The position numbers and the translations under genes are program-made. A stretch of DNA of 63,769 bases, taken from positions 1 to 63,769 of the forward strand of contig CAJTKM010000019.1 in assembly GCA_910576545.1 (NCBI GenBank), given 5' to 3'. The stretch comes from Lachnospiraceae bacterium (GTDB taxonomy: Bacteria > Bacillota > Clostridia > Lachnospirales > Anaerotignaceae). The notes under the pieces are model-generated. The model searched no databases, was not told the DNA's origin, and saw only the letters and a program-made list of their open reading frames with translations. Positions 53,600-63,150 of the stretch are shown here, in pieces (position 1 is the first letter of the stretch; every line of letters begins with the position of its first letter).

Positions 53600-54250
53600 T
53601 CATTCCTCCCTCCTCGAAAGCCTTTCAATGACGTCCTCCGCAAAAGCTGCCGTTTCCCCTTCCAGTATCGGCAGCCCTGCCGCAGAAAGCAGCTCCGCCG
53701 CAAAACGGTATTTATGGCGGATTTCCTCCGCAGATGCCGGAAAAACGGAAGGCAGGAACCAGAAATTGAGAAGCGGCAGAAGTTCAGAAAGCTCTTTCAC
53801 GTATTCCGTATGTATGGAGCCGTCACGAATGCCCTCCTCCAGCAGTTCCCTCCAGAGCGGGGCCAGCACACGTCGGTTTGCCGCCACAGCCGCCGCCAAT
53901 ATACGCGGGTCTTTCAATATCCCTTCCACCTGTATGTTGATTTCGTTCCGTTTTCCGTCCGCCTGATTCTGTGCCAGAAGTTCCCGTATTTTACGCAGTC
54001 CATTCCATTCCGAATGCCCGCGCACTGCATCAAACGGGTTGTTCTCCAGAAACATCCTGTCCCCCAAAGCATGCGCAGTTTCTTCCTTGCTTTCAAAAAA
54101 ACGGTAAAACAGCCCTTTTGCTCCGCCGGCTTTCTGCATAATATCCGAAACCGAGGTTTCCTCGTATCCCTTTGATAAAAACAGCAGTTCCGCCGCATCC
54201 AGTATTTCCTTTTTCCATTCTTCCGGTGTTTTTTTCATGGGACGCGCCAT
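53600..54250 (-). CDS. TetR family repressor of the MFS pump
   Basis: 216 residues. HTH region ILDAAELLFLSKGYEETSVS then DIMQKAGGAKGLFYRFFESK. The ligand domain is Leu-rich and not assigned. The ATG at 54250 follows GGTGAGGAG; an upstream extension is rejected. The operator at 54282-54304 lies just downstream of the -10, so the gene probably represses itself and the pump. Confidence 0.9.
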   Translation of the reverse strand: MARPMKKTPEEWKKEILDAAELLFLSKGYEETSVSDIMQKAGGAKGLFYRFFESKEETAHALGDRMFLENNPFDAVRGHSEWNGLRKIRELLAQNQADGKRNEINIQVEGILKDPRILAAAVAANRRVLAPLWRELLEEGIRDGSIHTEYVKELSELLPLLNFWFLPSVFPASAEEIRHKYRFAAELLSAAGLPILEGETAAFAEDVIERLSRREE

Positions 54251-54281
54251 TCTCCTCACCCTTTCCTGCCTTTGTCGTTTT

Positions 54282-54304
54282 ATTATTGACCTAAAGTCAA
54301 TAAT
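54282..54304. promoter_or_regulatory. Operator palindrome of the TetR/MFS operon
   Basis: ATTATTGAC-CTAAA-GTCAATAAT, 9-bp perfect arms, over the expected transcription start. Confidence 0.85.
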
Positions 54305-54305
54305 T

Positions 54306-54334
54306 ATATTATCGGAATCAGGGCGTTCTGTCAA
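54306..54334 (-). promoter_or_regulatory. Promoter of the TetR/MFS operon
   Basis: Minus strand: TTGACA (54334-54329), 17-bp spacer, TAATAT (54311-54306). Confidence 0.8.
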
Positions 54335-54408
54335 GCTGTTTTCACACAGCTCATGCAAAGAGTATGTCCCTGTTTCATTTCCATGGTTACATTTCCGAAA
54401 AAATGTGT

Positions 54409-54516
54409 TATACTATCCGCAAAGATGCGGAGAAAACTCTTTCTCACTCCGCCTCATCAGGCAGTGTCATCACAAATGTCTGCACACGCCTTTCCGGCAA
54501 ATTTGCCGGCTTTTTC
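54409..54516 (+). ncRNA. Possible short terminated leader or small RNA before the radical SAM gene
   Basis: Extended -10 TGTTATACT (TATACT 54409-54414) is followed by a stem GCGGAG/CTCCGC (54427-54452) and a perfect terminator CCGGCAAATTTGCCGG-CTTTTT (54494-54515). This predicts an RNA of about 95 nt. A second GC-rich hairpin region (54540-54590) follows before the radical SAM RBS. It could be an attenuator or independent small RNA; no known family recognised. Confidence 0.4.
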
Positions 54517-54688
54517 GCTAAAAATTCCTGCCGTACCGCCCATCTGGCGGCTCCGCCGCTGGGTCGGCGCGGCAATGCCGCGCCACATTGTACGCCTGCG
54601 AATTTCTGCCTGAAATCTGCCCCGATTCTGCTCGGAAATACGTATACATGCCTTATGACGACACTGCTTAAAAATAAAGGAGATTATT

Positions 54689-55852
54689 ATGGAAACGAAT
54701 GAAGTAAATGCATTCAAAATCGGGCCAATCCGCCCGCCCAGCGAAGCCAACAGCCTGCTTTTGCGCGTGACGGAGAACTGCCCCTGGAATAAATGCAAAT
54801 TTTGTATGCTGTATAAGAAAAATGATTTCCACACCCGTCCCGTTGTGGAAGTGAAAAAGGACATCGACTGTATGGCGGATTACCGCGACCGCATACTGCG
54901 CCATTTTGAAAGCGGGACATATGACATGGAATCCATCAACGCGGAATACCGCACGCTGGCGTATGACGAAGAAAAATTCTGCTACCAGATGGTGTTCCGC
55001 TGGCTGACAGAAGGCGACAGACAGGCAATTTTTTTGCAGGACGCCAATACAATGGTACTGCGGCCAGATTGGCTGGCGGAGATTCTGCGGCATATCCGGC
55101 TGAGGTTTCCGGAAATCCAGCGTATCACGTCCTATGGGCGGGCAAATACGCTGGCAAAAATCGCCCCTGACGACTACGCCATGCTCCGCGAAGCCGGCCT
55201 GAACCGTATTCATTCCGGCTACGAATCCGGCTCCGACAAAGTGCTCCAGCTCATCGCGAAGGGTACGACACAGGAAGAACAAATCATCGGCGGCAGAAAA
55301 GTACGCGAAGCAGGGATACAGCTTTCCATCTATTTTATGCCCGGCGTAGGCGGACGGGAGCTTTCCGAGGATAACGCTGTGGAAACTGCAAAAGTCATCA
55401 ATGAGGCCAACCCTGATTTTGTGCGTCTGCGGACGTTCGTACTCCGCACAGGCTCTCTGATGGAGGAAGTGCGCAATAACGGCGGCTGGACAGAAGCCGC
55501 AGATATGGAAAAACTGCTCGAAATCCGAAATATGATTGCCCATATTGACCCGCAGAAAGCGCATGGAAAAATCACCAGCGACCATATCATAAACCTTTTG
55601 CAGGAAGTCGGCGGGGATATGGATACCGATATCCCCTGGATGCTGGACTACATTGATTCCTTCCTTGCCCTGCCGGAACTGGAAAAACGGAAATACCAGC
55701 TTGCCCGCAGAATGGGCTTTCCACTGGATTGGAAGCAGCTTTGGCGGCTGAAGGAAAGCGACCTGGCAAGAATCGAAGATACCGCAAAAAACACTGCCGA
55801 TGAAAGGGACTGGGAGGCTAAACTGCACATGTTCTTAGACCGGTATATTTAG
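54689..55852 (+). CDS. Radical SAM protein, unassigned family
   Basis: 387 residues. The cluster motif is C-x4-C-x2-C (ENCPWNKCKFCMLY near residue 30). A TIM-barrel-like core follows (RITSYGRANTLAKI, GLNRIHSGYESGSDKVLQL, IQLSIYFMPGVGGRE), similar to HemN/MiaB-like radical SAM proteins of the Elp3 superfamily. The N-terminal IGPIRPPSEANSLLLRVTEN is typical of an uncharacterised clostridial group. AAAGGAG precedes the ATG. Confidence 0.85.
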   Translation: METNEVNAFKIGPIRPPSEANSLLLRVTENCPWNKCKFCMLYKKNDFHTRPVVEVKKDIDCMADYRDRILRHFESGTYDMESINAEYRTLAYDEEKFCYQMVFRWLTEGDRQAIFLQDANTMVLRPDWLAEILRHIRLRFPEIQRITSYGRANTLAKIAPDDYAMLREAGLNRIHSGYESGSDKVLQLIAKGTTQEEQIIGGRKVREAGIQLSIYFMPGVGGRELSEDNAVETAKVINEANPDFVRLRTFVLRTGSLMEEVRNNGGWTEAADMEKLLEIRNMIAHIDPQKAHGKITSDHIINLLQEVGGDMDTDIPWMLDYIDSFLALPELEKRKYQLARRMGFPLDWKQLWRLKESDLARIEDTAKNTADERDWEAKLHMFLDRYI

Positions 55853-55857
55853 AACCT

Positions 55858-55902
55858 ATCCGTAAATTATCTGTGCAATCTACATGTATCTTATTTACGG
55901 AT
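55858..55902 (+). terminator. Stem-loop after the radical SAM gene
   Basis: ATCCGTAAAT (55858-55867) pairs with ATTTACGGAT (55893-55902). A weak T-rich tail follows. Probable terminator, long loop. Confidence 0.5.
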
Positions 55903-55926
55903 TAGTCTTAATAAGGAGGCTTTGCT

Positions 55927-56133
55927 ATGGAAAATACAGACATCTTTACCAAAATCATCCCCGCAATAATGGTCTTCTGTATTGTATATTATAACGTACG
56001 CAAAATGCAGAAACGCGCGCAGGCAATGCGGCAGGAGCATACCTGCGGCGGCGGCTGTGCAGGCTGTGCGCATAGCGCGGGCTGCAATAAGCCTGAAAAA
56101 ACATCCGTACAGGATAACTGTCCAGAAGAATAA
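55927..56133 (+). CDS. FeoB-associated Cys-rich membrane protein-like
   Basis: 68 residues: one membrane helix (IIPAIMVFCIVYYNVRKM) followed by a Cys cluster (CGGGCAGCAHSAGC). This matches the small protein usually encoded after feoB, thought to help ferrous iron uptake. No feoA or feoB lies here, so it is displaced or serves another transporter. AAGGAGG precedes the ATG. Confidence 0.75.
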   Translation: MENTDIFTKIIPAIMVFCIVYYNVRKMQKRAQAMRQEHTCGGGCAGCAHSAGCNKPEKTSVQDNCPEE

Positions 56134-56308
56134 ACCTGTTTCGTATAAAAATCTGATGGAATCAGGTGGTACTTGCCCTCAATTTCCGAAATCTTTGGAA
56201 TGAGTGTCTTTGCAGCCGCACCAGCCCACATGTACTCCCCTGTGCCAAACCGCCTTATTTCATCAGTTTTTTTGCGCACCCCAGTCTATTGGAAGATTTG
56301 CAAATCGG

Positions 56309-57214
<906 letters not shown>

Positions 57215-57223
57215 CCCATTATA

Positions 57224-57241
57224 AGTTAGTTTCAACTAACT
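57224..57241. promoter_or_regulatory. DtxR/MntR-like operator palindrome
   Basis: AGTTAGT-TTCA-ACTAACT, in which AGTTAG and CTAACT arms match; it resembles the TTAG...CTAA half-sites of DtxR-family metal regulators. It lies at the expected transcription start, so metal-bound repressor would block the operon. Confidence 0.6.
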
Positions 57242-57328
57242 ATTGGCAGGAATGGAAACTGCTTCAATTTTACTAAAACTACCTTCACTTGTCAGTCAAA
57301 AGAACCATATAGAAAAAGGAGGCATCTT

Positions 57329-57616
57329 ATGAGTGTTGTTATTGTCGGCGGGCATGACCGCATGGTACGCCAGTATATGGACATCTGTAAAAAATATAAC
57401 TGTAAAAGCAAGGTCTTTACACAGCTTCCCGGTAATTTCAAAGGGCAGATTGGCCAGGCAGACCTGATCATACTCTTTACCAGTACCGTTTCACACATCA
57501 TGGCAAATGGAGCTGTGCAGGAGGCTGAAAAAAACAAAATCTCCATCGCACGCTCGCACAGCAGTTCATCCTCCGCACTGAAACGTATCCTTGAAGAATA
57601 CTGTCATACATGCTGA
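57329..57616 (+). CDS. DUF2325 domain protein
   Basis: 95 residues, the whole protein being the domain: SVVIVGGHDRMVRQYMDICK, then FTQLPGNFKGQIGQADLIIL and a Ser-rich ARSHSSSSSALKRIL end. Such genes occur with iron transport (feo) or redox genes, function unknown. The GVDH-like GGHDR start suggests a small-ligand or metal-dependent fold. The TGA overlaps the ATG of the truncated catalase (TGATG), so both were one operon under the metal-type operator. Confidence 0.85.
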   Translation: MSVVIVGGHDRMVRQYMDICKKYNCKSKVFTQLPGNFKGQIGQADLIILFTSTVSHIMANGAVQEAEKNKISIARSHSSSSSALKRILEEYCHTC

Positions 57617-57765
57617 TGGAAGAACCGCATATCCTGCTGCCATATGGGGGAGCTGATGGTGAGTTAGGTGCGTCGATTCGTTACCTCAGCCAGAAATTTT
57701 CTATGGTTACGCCAGAGGCGAAAGCAACGCTGAATGATATTGCAACGGAGGAATTAGGCTGTTAA
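57616..57765 (+). pseudogene. Manganese catalase (CotJC-like), interrupted after 48 codons
   Basis: The frame MEEPHILLPYGGADGELGAS then IRYLSQKFSMVTPEAKATLN and DIATEEL is the conserved N-terminal region of di-manganese catalases (normally about 190-280 residues). It keeps one Glu ligand region (GGADGELGAS) and then diverges exactly where EELAH, with the next ligands, is expected, reading GC and stop. Phage-like sequence starts right after. The 3' part should lie beyond the prophage. Confidence 0.85.
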
Positions 57766-57774
57766 TATTATCAT

Positions 57775-60700
57775 TTATTTTTTGGGATACATTCCCCAGA
57801 ACATAAATTCTTCTTTGATGGCTTTCTGCTGTTCCCATGAAAAACCCTGCTCCCGCAGCCAGCGGTTAAACTCGGCTGTCTGGTCGATTCCCTTCTGGCT
57901 GTTCAGCGTCCCATATTTGTTTTTAATGCTCAGATAAGCGTTGATCCCGATGCCGTGCTTTTCCAGTTTGGAAATGCACTTGCTTTCCTTTGCCACACTG
58001 TTGCTTACCCTTGTCAGGTAAATATGCTTTTTGTCCTCGTCGCTTAAATTGATTTCGCGGATAATGTTCCTCTTGGGGAGTACACTGCTCCCGTGCTCCG
58101 CCATCCGGCTCAGGCAGTCGTAAACCTCCCCTATGTCTTCCGCCTTTCCTTTTCCGCTTTTTGCCCGCATATTGAAATAGTCCATTAACGCCTTATCCTC
58201 ATCGCCTGCCGCAAGGTCATAGTAAAGTATCGCCTGCTGTTCCTTCGGCAGTGCTGTCCAGCGGATCGCCGCCCGCTTTTCCCCGCCTTTTTTCTTGGAT
58301 TGTATGTTGCTGATAATCTGGTACGCACTCGTATTCTTTACGCCGCCTTTCACAAGTGCTTCATAAGTCTTTGTTCGTTTCGGGTCAAGGGCTTTTCCGC
58401 CATCGAAATATTTTTGCCCTTCCGGCAAAGCCCATTTCCCGAACGCTCCGGCTTGTATCCAGTTCAAGGGGTTTTCCTGGTCTACGGCAAATTGCAGAGA
58501 GGCTTCCTCTTTCCTTTGCTTATAACTGCCGCCCTTTGCCATCGTTTCCAGCCCGCCTATGCTTTTCTTAATCTGCGCCCCGCCAAATGGCAATGCCGCA
58601 TAGGCCAGCGCACCACCAAATTGTCTTCTCAATATCTCGTTTCTTTGCTCCTTGGTAATTGTGCCGTTGGAAGCGTCCGCAACCGTTCCAAGCACCTCCT
58701 TGGGGTTGATGAATGCTGATTGTATCGGCACGCGCCCGCCGTCGAACAGCAGGCCGCCCACAAATGGCACCTGCCCGCCGATGTTCTTCGTTAGGTTCCC
58801 GATAGCGTCAGAGGGTATCGGCTTGAAGTCCTCGCCCTCCTTTTCTGCCTGTACTCGTTTCGCCGTCTTTTCGGTCAGCCGCAGCCCTTCTCCGTCCGCT
58901 GCGTCCTTCACAATGTCTATCACGTTCCGCCCCTGCGTCCCTGTCATATCGCCGATAAATTTGTTGGCGTAGTCGAGAGGGTCAAGCGCGGAACGCCGCC
59001 CTGTCAGTTTCTCGTAAAAATCGTTGTAAATATGCCCCATTATGATGGCCCCGCAATATGCCTTTGCCATCTTCCTCGCACTTCCCTGCGCGTTCCGCGG
59101 CACGTCCTTCAAAAAGAAACTGATTTGGTTGTTCACTTCCAGCTGGAAAGCCGAAAGTGCTTTTGTCAGCGGATGCTTCGACATGAACATTGTCGGCATG
59201 GAACCCTTGCTCCTTCCGGCAAAAAGCCCTCTGCAAAATCGGTCAGCCTCTTTTATCGCTGTTTCCTCGTCCAGCCCCTTCGCTACGTTGTCAAAGTATC
59301 TTCCGCGCCAGACAACCTGTGTGCTGAAACTGTCCATAATCTCCATCAAAGCCCCCGCTTTTTTGGAAACCTTTTGCAGCCCTGTTTCGTATAGCATATC
59401 AAGCCCGCGTCTGGTTGTCAGGAATGCACTTTTCCTTGTCAGCGCATCCTTTCCCGCTCCCTCCGCAAATGCTTCCATTGCCGATTGCAGCCCGCGCACG
59501 CCGTTCTTTACACCAATGCTCCCTGCGGCCTGCGTAATGGGTATGATATTCGTGATAGCCGAAGCAATATTTCCTGCAACCATGTTTGCGGAGACCCTGT
59601 TGCCTAGCGTGTTTATCCTCTTGTAAAACTTTCGCCCGAAGTATGACTGTTCCGCGCCTCTGTCGGAAATGTGCTTCTTCCCCGCAAGTTCCGTGTCCGT
59701 ATAGATGCGGATGTTGCTCACATAGTTTTGCAGCTTATGGTTTTTCGCGTTTTCTTCATAAAGTTCTGCTATCCGCCCTTCCCTTTCAAAGTCAGAAAGG
59801 CTTGCATCATTGCGGATTGCTTTAATTTTCTCCTGTATTCCCTTCTCCGAAAGGTTATATCGGAAATAGTCTTCATAAGCCCGCAGCCGCTTGATATTGT
59901 CCGTGTGGTAAATCACATCGGAAATATTGTCAATGTAAAGGTCAAACGCCCGCAAAGCGTCATAGTCAGTTTTCATCCCCTTCCGTTCCAGCAAATTCCC
60001 GCTCCATTTCTTCCCGGGGCGGAAAGTTTCCGTCCGGCCGGCAATGTCCATCGGCAGCTCCTTGCTGGCAAAGTCAAAGCCCAGCTTGCCGAAAGCCTTT
60101 TCCAGCAGGTTTTCCGGCTCGTCGAAATTCATGTGTGGGAAATATCCGTCAATATATCCGATAGGGTCGTATCCGTTGCGTATCAGTACCTCGTTGATTT
60201 TCGGGTGGATTTCCTTATAGATTTGCTGAAATTCCTTTATCCCTTCGTTGATTCTTGCCAGTTGTTCCGGCGTGACTGCCGCCGTTGCCGCTTCTATCTC
60301 CTGCCGCAGCAGTTCCATTTGCTCCTTTCCCGCCTCCGAAAGAGGGCGTTTCATGGATTCGCCTTGAAGCCGCCGCATCTGGTACCGCTTTTCCCCCAGC
60401 CATTGTACAAGCCCGCTTTCGCTCATCTTTTGCTTGCCTTGTGGCGTATCAATGGAAATATTCTCCTTTGTGCTGAGTTTCAGCCTGCCCAGCCTGTCTT
60501 TGTAGTCACCCATGAAAAGCGTCCTCTGCCGCTCGCTTTCATGGATTGGGTCAAATATCCCCGCCCTTACCCGCTCTGCTGTTTCCCTGTTCGGCGCAAT
60601 CATGTCAAGGATACGCTCCTGCGTTTCCCTTGCATACCGGAAAGGCGCAAGGTCTTTCCAGCCCTTTTTTGCTTTGCCGTCCCGCAATGGCAGATCGCCG

Positions 60701-63135
60701 ACAATATCCGCCACTTCATCATAATGCCGCTGATTGGTGAATTTCTTGTAGTTTTTAAGCGCGGTTTCTATTTCCCTGTATGGCTGTTCTGCCCGGAATA
60801 CTTCTATCAGGTCATCGGCGTTCCTGCCCGCCTGCCGCCGCGCTTCCTCCTCGCCGATTTCGCCCAAAAGCAGTTTTTTCAGCGTGATTTCATCACCCGC
60901 TGTCAGCAGCTTTCCTTTTCTCGCCTGGTTCCACGCCTGTTCCAGCTCATATTTTCGGTTGTACAGCATTTCAATGTTTCTTGCGGATAAATTTTCATAG
61001 CCGATATTCGCATTGTCTTCCAGCAAAAGCCGCCGCGTCTGCCGTTCCGCAATGCTCCTTTTGTATGCGCCAACCTTTTGGGCGGATTCCTCCAGCCCGT
61101 CCATAACAATATCAAATTCCTGCCTCATATTGGCTTTTGTGATGTCGTCCATCATCCCGGACAATGGGATTTGCCTGAAAACCTGTTCTTCCGCGGCCGC
61201 CGCTATCCGTTCCAGCTGTTCCGCAGGGTGCGTAATGCTTTCAGGGAACATATGCGGGTAAAGGCCGGAAAGCTCCTGGTAAGCCGTATCTATATTGCTC
61301 CTGTCCGCCTTGGCAACGCCCCCAATTTTGCCCCTTGTCCTTCTCTGCCAATCGGCAAAATCCGGTATATTCGCCGCGTCCATCTCCGAAACCTGCAATT
61401 TCAAAGATTTCAGCCTTTGCTTTAATTCATGGTCTATCAGTTCCCTATTGGAAACCGATCCGCTGTCGAAAAACGCTTCAAAGAGCTTTTCCCTGGTTTC
61501 CTGGCTGATTTTGCCAATCTGTGCCTCGCTGATCGCTCCATCTATTAAATTTTTTGCATGCTCTGTTTTGTCCCGTCCGGAAAGGGAAAATAACTTTTTT
61601 GCTTCGGCAAGTGTCGCGCTCTGCACTTTCTTCCAGGCTGCCTTTGTTTTTGGCGTTTCTATCGCAAGCAGTTCTTCTAAAGCCTGTTTTCGCTCGCCCA
61701 GCTTTGCCATTTCAGCCGCAATACGGGTTTCATCCCCCGCAAAGGTCTGTGTGATTTCTTCTATTTTTCGCTGCAATGTTTCTTCATTCGTCAAATCCGC
61801 ATATTCCTGCCGCAGTTCGTCAGGGATTACCTTTCCCTTCTTTTTCGGCGGCATAGCCTCTGGTGCAGCCGTATTTCCGGCAGGGTTTGACAGCTTCACG
61901 ACCCCGCTTTCAGCAGGCAGCGTTTCCACATCGAAATCCGCGGCTGTCCTTGCCGCCTGCCGCGCGGCTTTCCCGTCCTTTATCTTCTTTCCGGCAAATT
62001 TCCCTAAAGCCCCTAAGCCGTTTATGCCGACGTTGAAGCCCGCCGCGATCGCCTCCTGCTTTGCCAGCTCCTTCAGGATTTCTTCCCGGCTTTTGCCCTC
62101 AGAAATCCCATCCGCCGCGACCAGCGGCGCAAGCACAGCCGTATCCGCCGCCTGCTGTCCCAGCATCCGCGTCCCGAATTTTGCCGCCGCCGCGATTTTG
62201 GGGTTATACTTTGCCAGTGCATACGCTTTCTGTGCAAGGTCTGAGGCTGTTGCCGCGCTCATGCGCCCGCCTAAAGCCCCCGCCGCTTTCAGCGCGGTTT
62301 CCTCTGCCGCTTTGCCCACAGTAGAGTAAAGCGCGGCCATTTTCGCCAGTTCGCCGGAAACCTGCCCGCCTGTGTAATATCCGGGATTGTTCTCCTGTGC
62401 CTGCCGGAACTGCGCCTTGACTGCTTCATTCTGCGCCTGCATTGCGTTCCCGGCCTCTGGGCTTGCCTTGCTGATGCCCTTTACAGCCAGATCACGCACT
62501 GTCCCGCCCATGCTCTCCAAAAGCCCCGCTGTCAGTGCCGCGCTTTTCAGCTTGCTTTGCAAATCCACCTGCATCTGCGTCGCCTTTTGGTATGTAGCCA
62601 TATCAGGGCTGCGCTGTACCATCTTCCCCGCCATATCCATGCCCTTTTTCGCCGCCCGCTTCATTGTGGAATAGTCCATATCCTTGTCATTCAGGACATA
62701 TTGGTATTTTTTGAAAATCTCATCATTGCTCAAAAGGCTGTCGTTCGTCTGGTAAAGCCGCGTCTTTTCATCAGTGGATGTACTTTTCGTCATATCCGTC
62801 CTTGGCAAAATTGTCGGGTTGATGGTTGTCTGAACCTTTATCGGCGCGTTGTCCAGATTGATTTTGACCGTTGGCGCAGTCCTGGCCGCCAGCTCCGCCG
62901 CTGTTGGAAGTTTCCCGGCTTTCGGCAGTTCCGCCATGCCTGCAAACAAGTTTGTTGAGGGCAGCCCTGCCCGCATGGGAGTTTGCACCTCTGATGCACG
63001 AGGCAGGGCTTTTTTTACTTCAAGGCGGCCAGAGGGGAGCTTAGGCCCTTGCTGGGCATTTTTTCCTGTCTTTTTCAGTTTTTCCAGCAGTTCCGCCTTT
63101 GTGTCGCGTTTCATAAGTTCTTCCAGAGATAGCAT
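57775..63135 (-). CDS. Giant phage protein, probable large polyvalent/internal virion protein
   Basis: 1786 residues. Ala/Lys-rich with long helical stretches. N-terminal third: Ala-rich segments (LKSAALTAGLLESMGGTVRD, ALKAAGALGGRMSAATASDL) and coiled coils. A globular block around residues 850-1100 (QIYKEIHPKINEVLIRNGYD then PIGYIDGYFPHMNF) and a semi-hydrophobic stretch near 1165-1220 (NRVSANMVAGNIASAITNII) resemble large polyvalent protein-associated regions seen in phage giant proteins injected with DNA. No enzyme motif found that I can name. GGGGAGGGGG precedes the ATG. Last gene of the late operon, followed by the phage end. Confidence 0.7.
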   Translation of the reverse strand: MLSLEELMKRDTKAELLEKLKKTGKNAQQGPKLPSGRLEVKKALPRASEVQTPMRAGLPSTNLFAGMAELPKAGKLPTAAELAARTAPTVKINLDNAPIKVQTTINPTILPRTDMTKSTSTDEKTRLYQTNDSLLSNDEIFKKYQYVLNDKDMDYSTMKRAAKKGMDMAGKMVQRSPDMATYQKATQMQVDLQSKLKSAALTAGLLESMGGTVRDLAVKGISKASPEAGNAMQAQNEAVKAQFRQAQENNPGYYTGGQVSGELAKMAALYSTVGKAAEETALKAAGALGGRMSAATASDLAQKAYALAKYNPKIAAAAKFGTRMLGQQAADTAVLAPLVAADGISEGKSREEILKELAKQEAIAAGFNVGINGLGALGKFAGKKIKDGKAARQAARTAADFDVETLPAESGVVKLSNPAGNTAAPEAMPPKKKGKVIPDELRQEYADLTNEETLQRKIEEITQTFAGDETRIAAEMAKLGERKQALEELLAIETPKTKAAWKKVQSATLAEAKKLFSLSGRDKTEHAKNLIDGAISEAQIGKISQETREKLFEAFFDSGSVSNRELIDHELKQRLKSLKLQVSEMDAANIPDFADWQRRTRGKIGGVAKADRSNIDTAYQELSGLYPHMFPESITHPAEQLERIAAAAEEQVFRQIPLSGMMDDITKANMRQEFDIVMDGLEESAQKVGAYKRSIAERQTRRLLLEDNANIGYENLSARNIEMLYNRKYELEQAWNQARKGKLLTAGDEITLKKLLLGEIGEEEARRQAGRNADDLIEVFRAEQPYREIETALKNYKKFTNQRHYDEVADIVGDLPLRDGKAKKGWKDLAPFRYARETQERILDMIAPNRETAERVRAGIFDPIHESERQRTLFMGDYKDRLGRLKLSTKENISIDTPQGKQKMSESGLVQWLGEKRYQMRRLQGESMKRPLSEAGKEQMELLRQEIEAATAAVTPEQLARINEGIKEFQQIYKEIHPKINEVLIRNGYDPIGYIDGYFPHMNFDEPENLLEKAFGKLGFDFASKELPMDIAGRTETFRPGKKWSGNLLERKGMKTDYDALRAFDLYIDNISDVIYHTDNIKRLRAYEDYFRYNLSEKGIQEKIKAIRNDASLSDFEREGRIAELYEENAKNHKLQNYVSNIRIYTDTELAGKKHISDRGAEQSYFGRKFYKRINTLGNRVSANMVAGNIASAITNIIPITQAAGSIGVKNGVRGLQSAMEAFAEGAGKDALTRKSAFLTTRRGLDMLYETGLQKVSKKAGALMEIMDSFSTQVVWRGRYFDNVAKGLDEETAIKEADRFCRGLFAGRSKGSMPTMFMSKHPLTKALSAFQLEVNNQISFFLKDVPRNAQGSARKMAKAYCGAIIMGHIYNDFYEKLTGRRSALDPLDYANKFIGDMTGTQGRNVIDIVKDAADGEGLRLTEKTAKRVQAEKEGEDFKPIPSDAIGNLTKNIGGQVPFVGGLLFDGGRVPIQSAFINPKEVLGTVADASNGTITKEQRNEILRRQFGGALAYAALPFGGAQIKKSIGGLETMAKGGSYKQRKEEASLQFAVDQENPLNWIQAGAFGKWALPEGQKYFDGGKALDPKRTKTYEALVKGGVKNTSAYQIISNIQSKKKGGEKRAAIRWTALPKEQQAILYYDLAAGDEDKALMDYFNMRAKSGKGKAEDIGEVYDCLSRMAEHGSSVLPKRNIIREINLSDEDKKHIYLTRVSNSVAKESKCISKLEKHGIGINAYLSIKNKYGTLNSQKGIDQTAEFNRWLREQGFSWEQQKAIKEEFMFWGMYPKK

Positions 63136-63150
63136 TTCTTCCCCCTCCCC

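Noticed and set aside
55989-56279. Minus-strand open frame between recombinase and the FeoB-associated-type gene
   Set aside because: Its first part looks somewhat protein-like, but it runs antisense through the Cys-rich gene and has no ribosome binding site; I could not recognise a family.
61295-62329. 344-codon open frame opposite the giant phage gene
   Set aside because: Ser/Ala-rich antisense frame without start signal.
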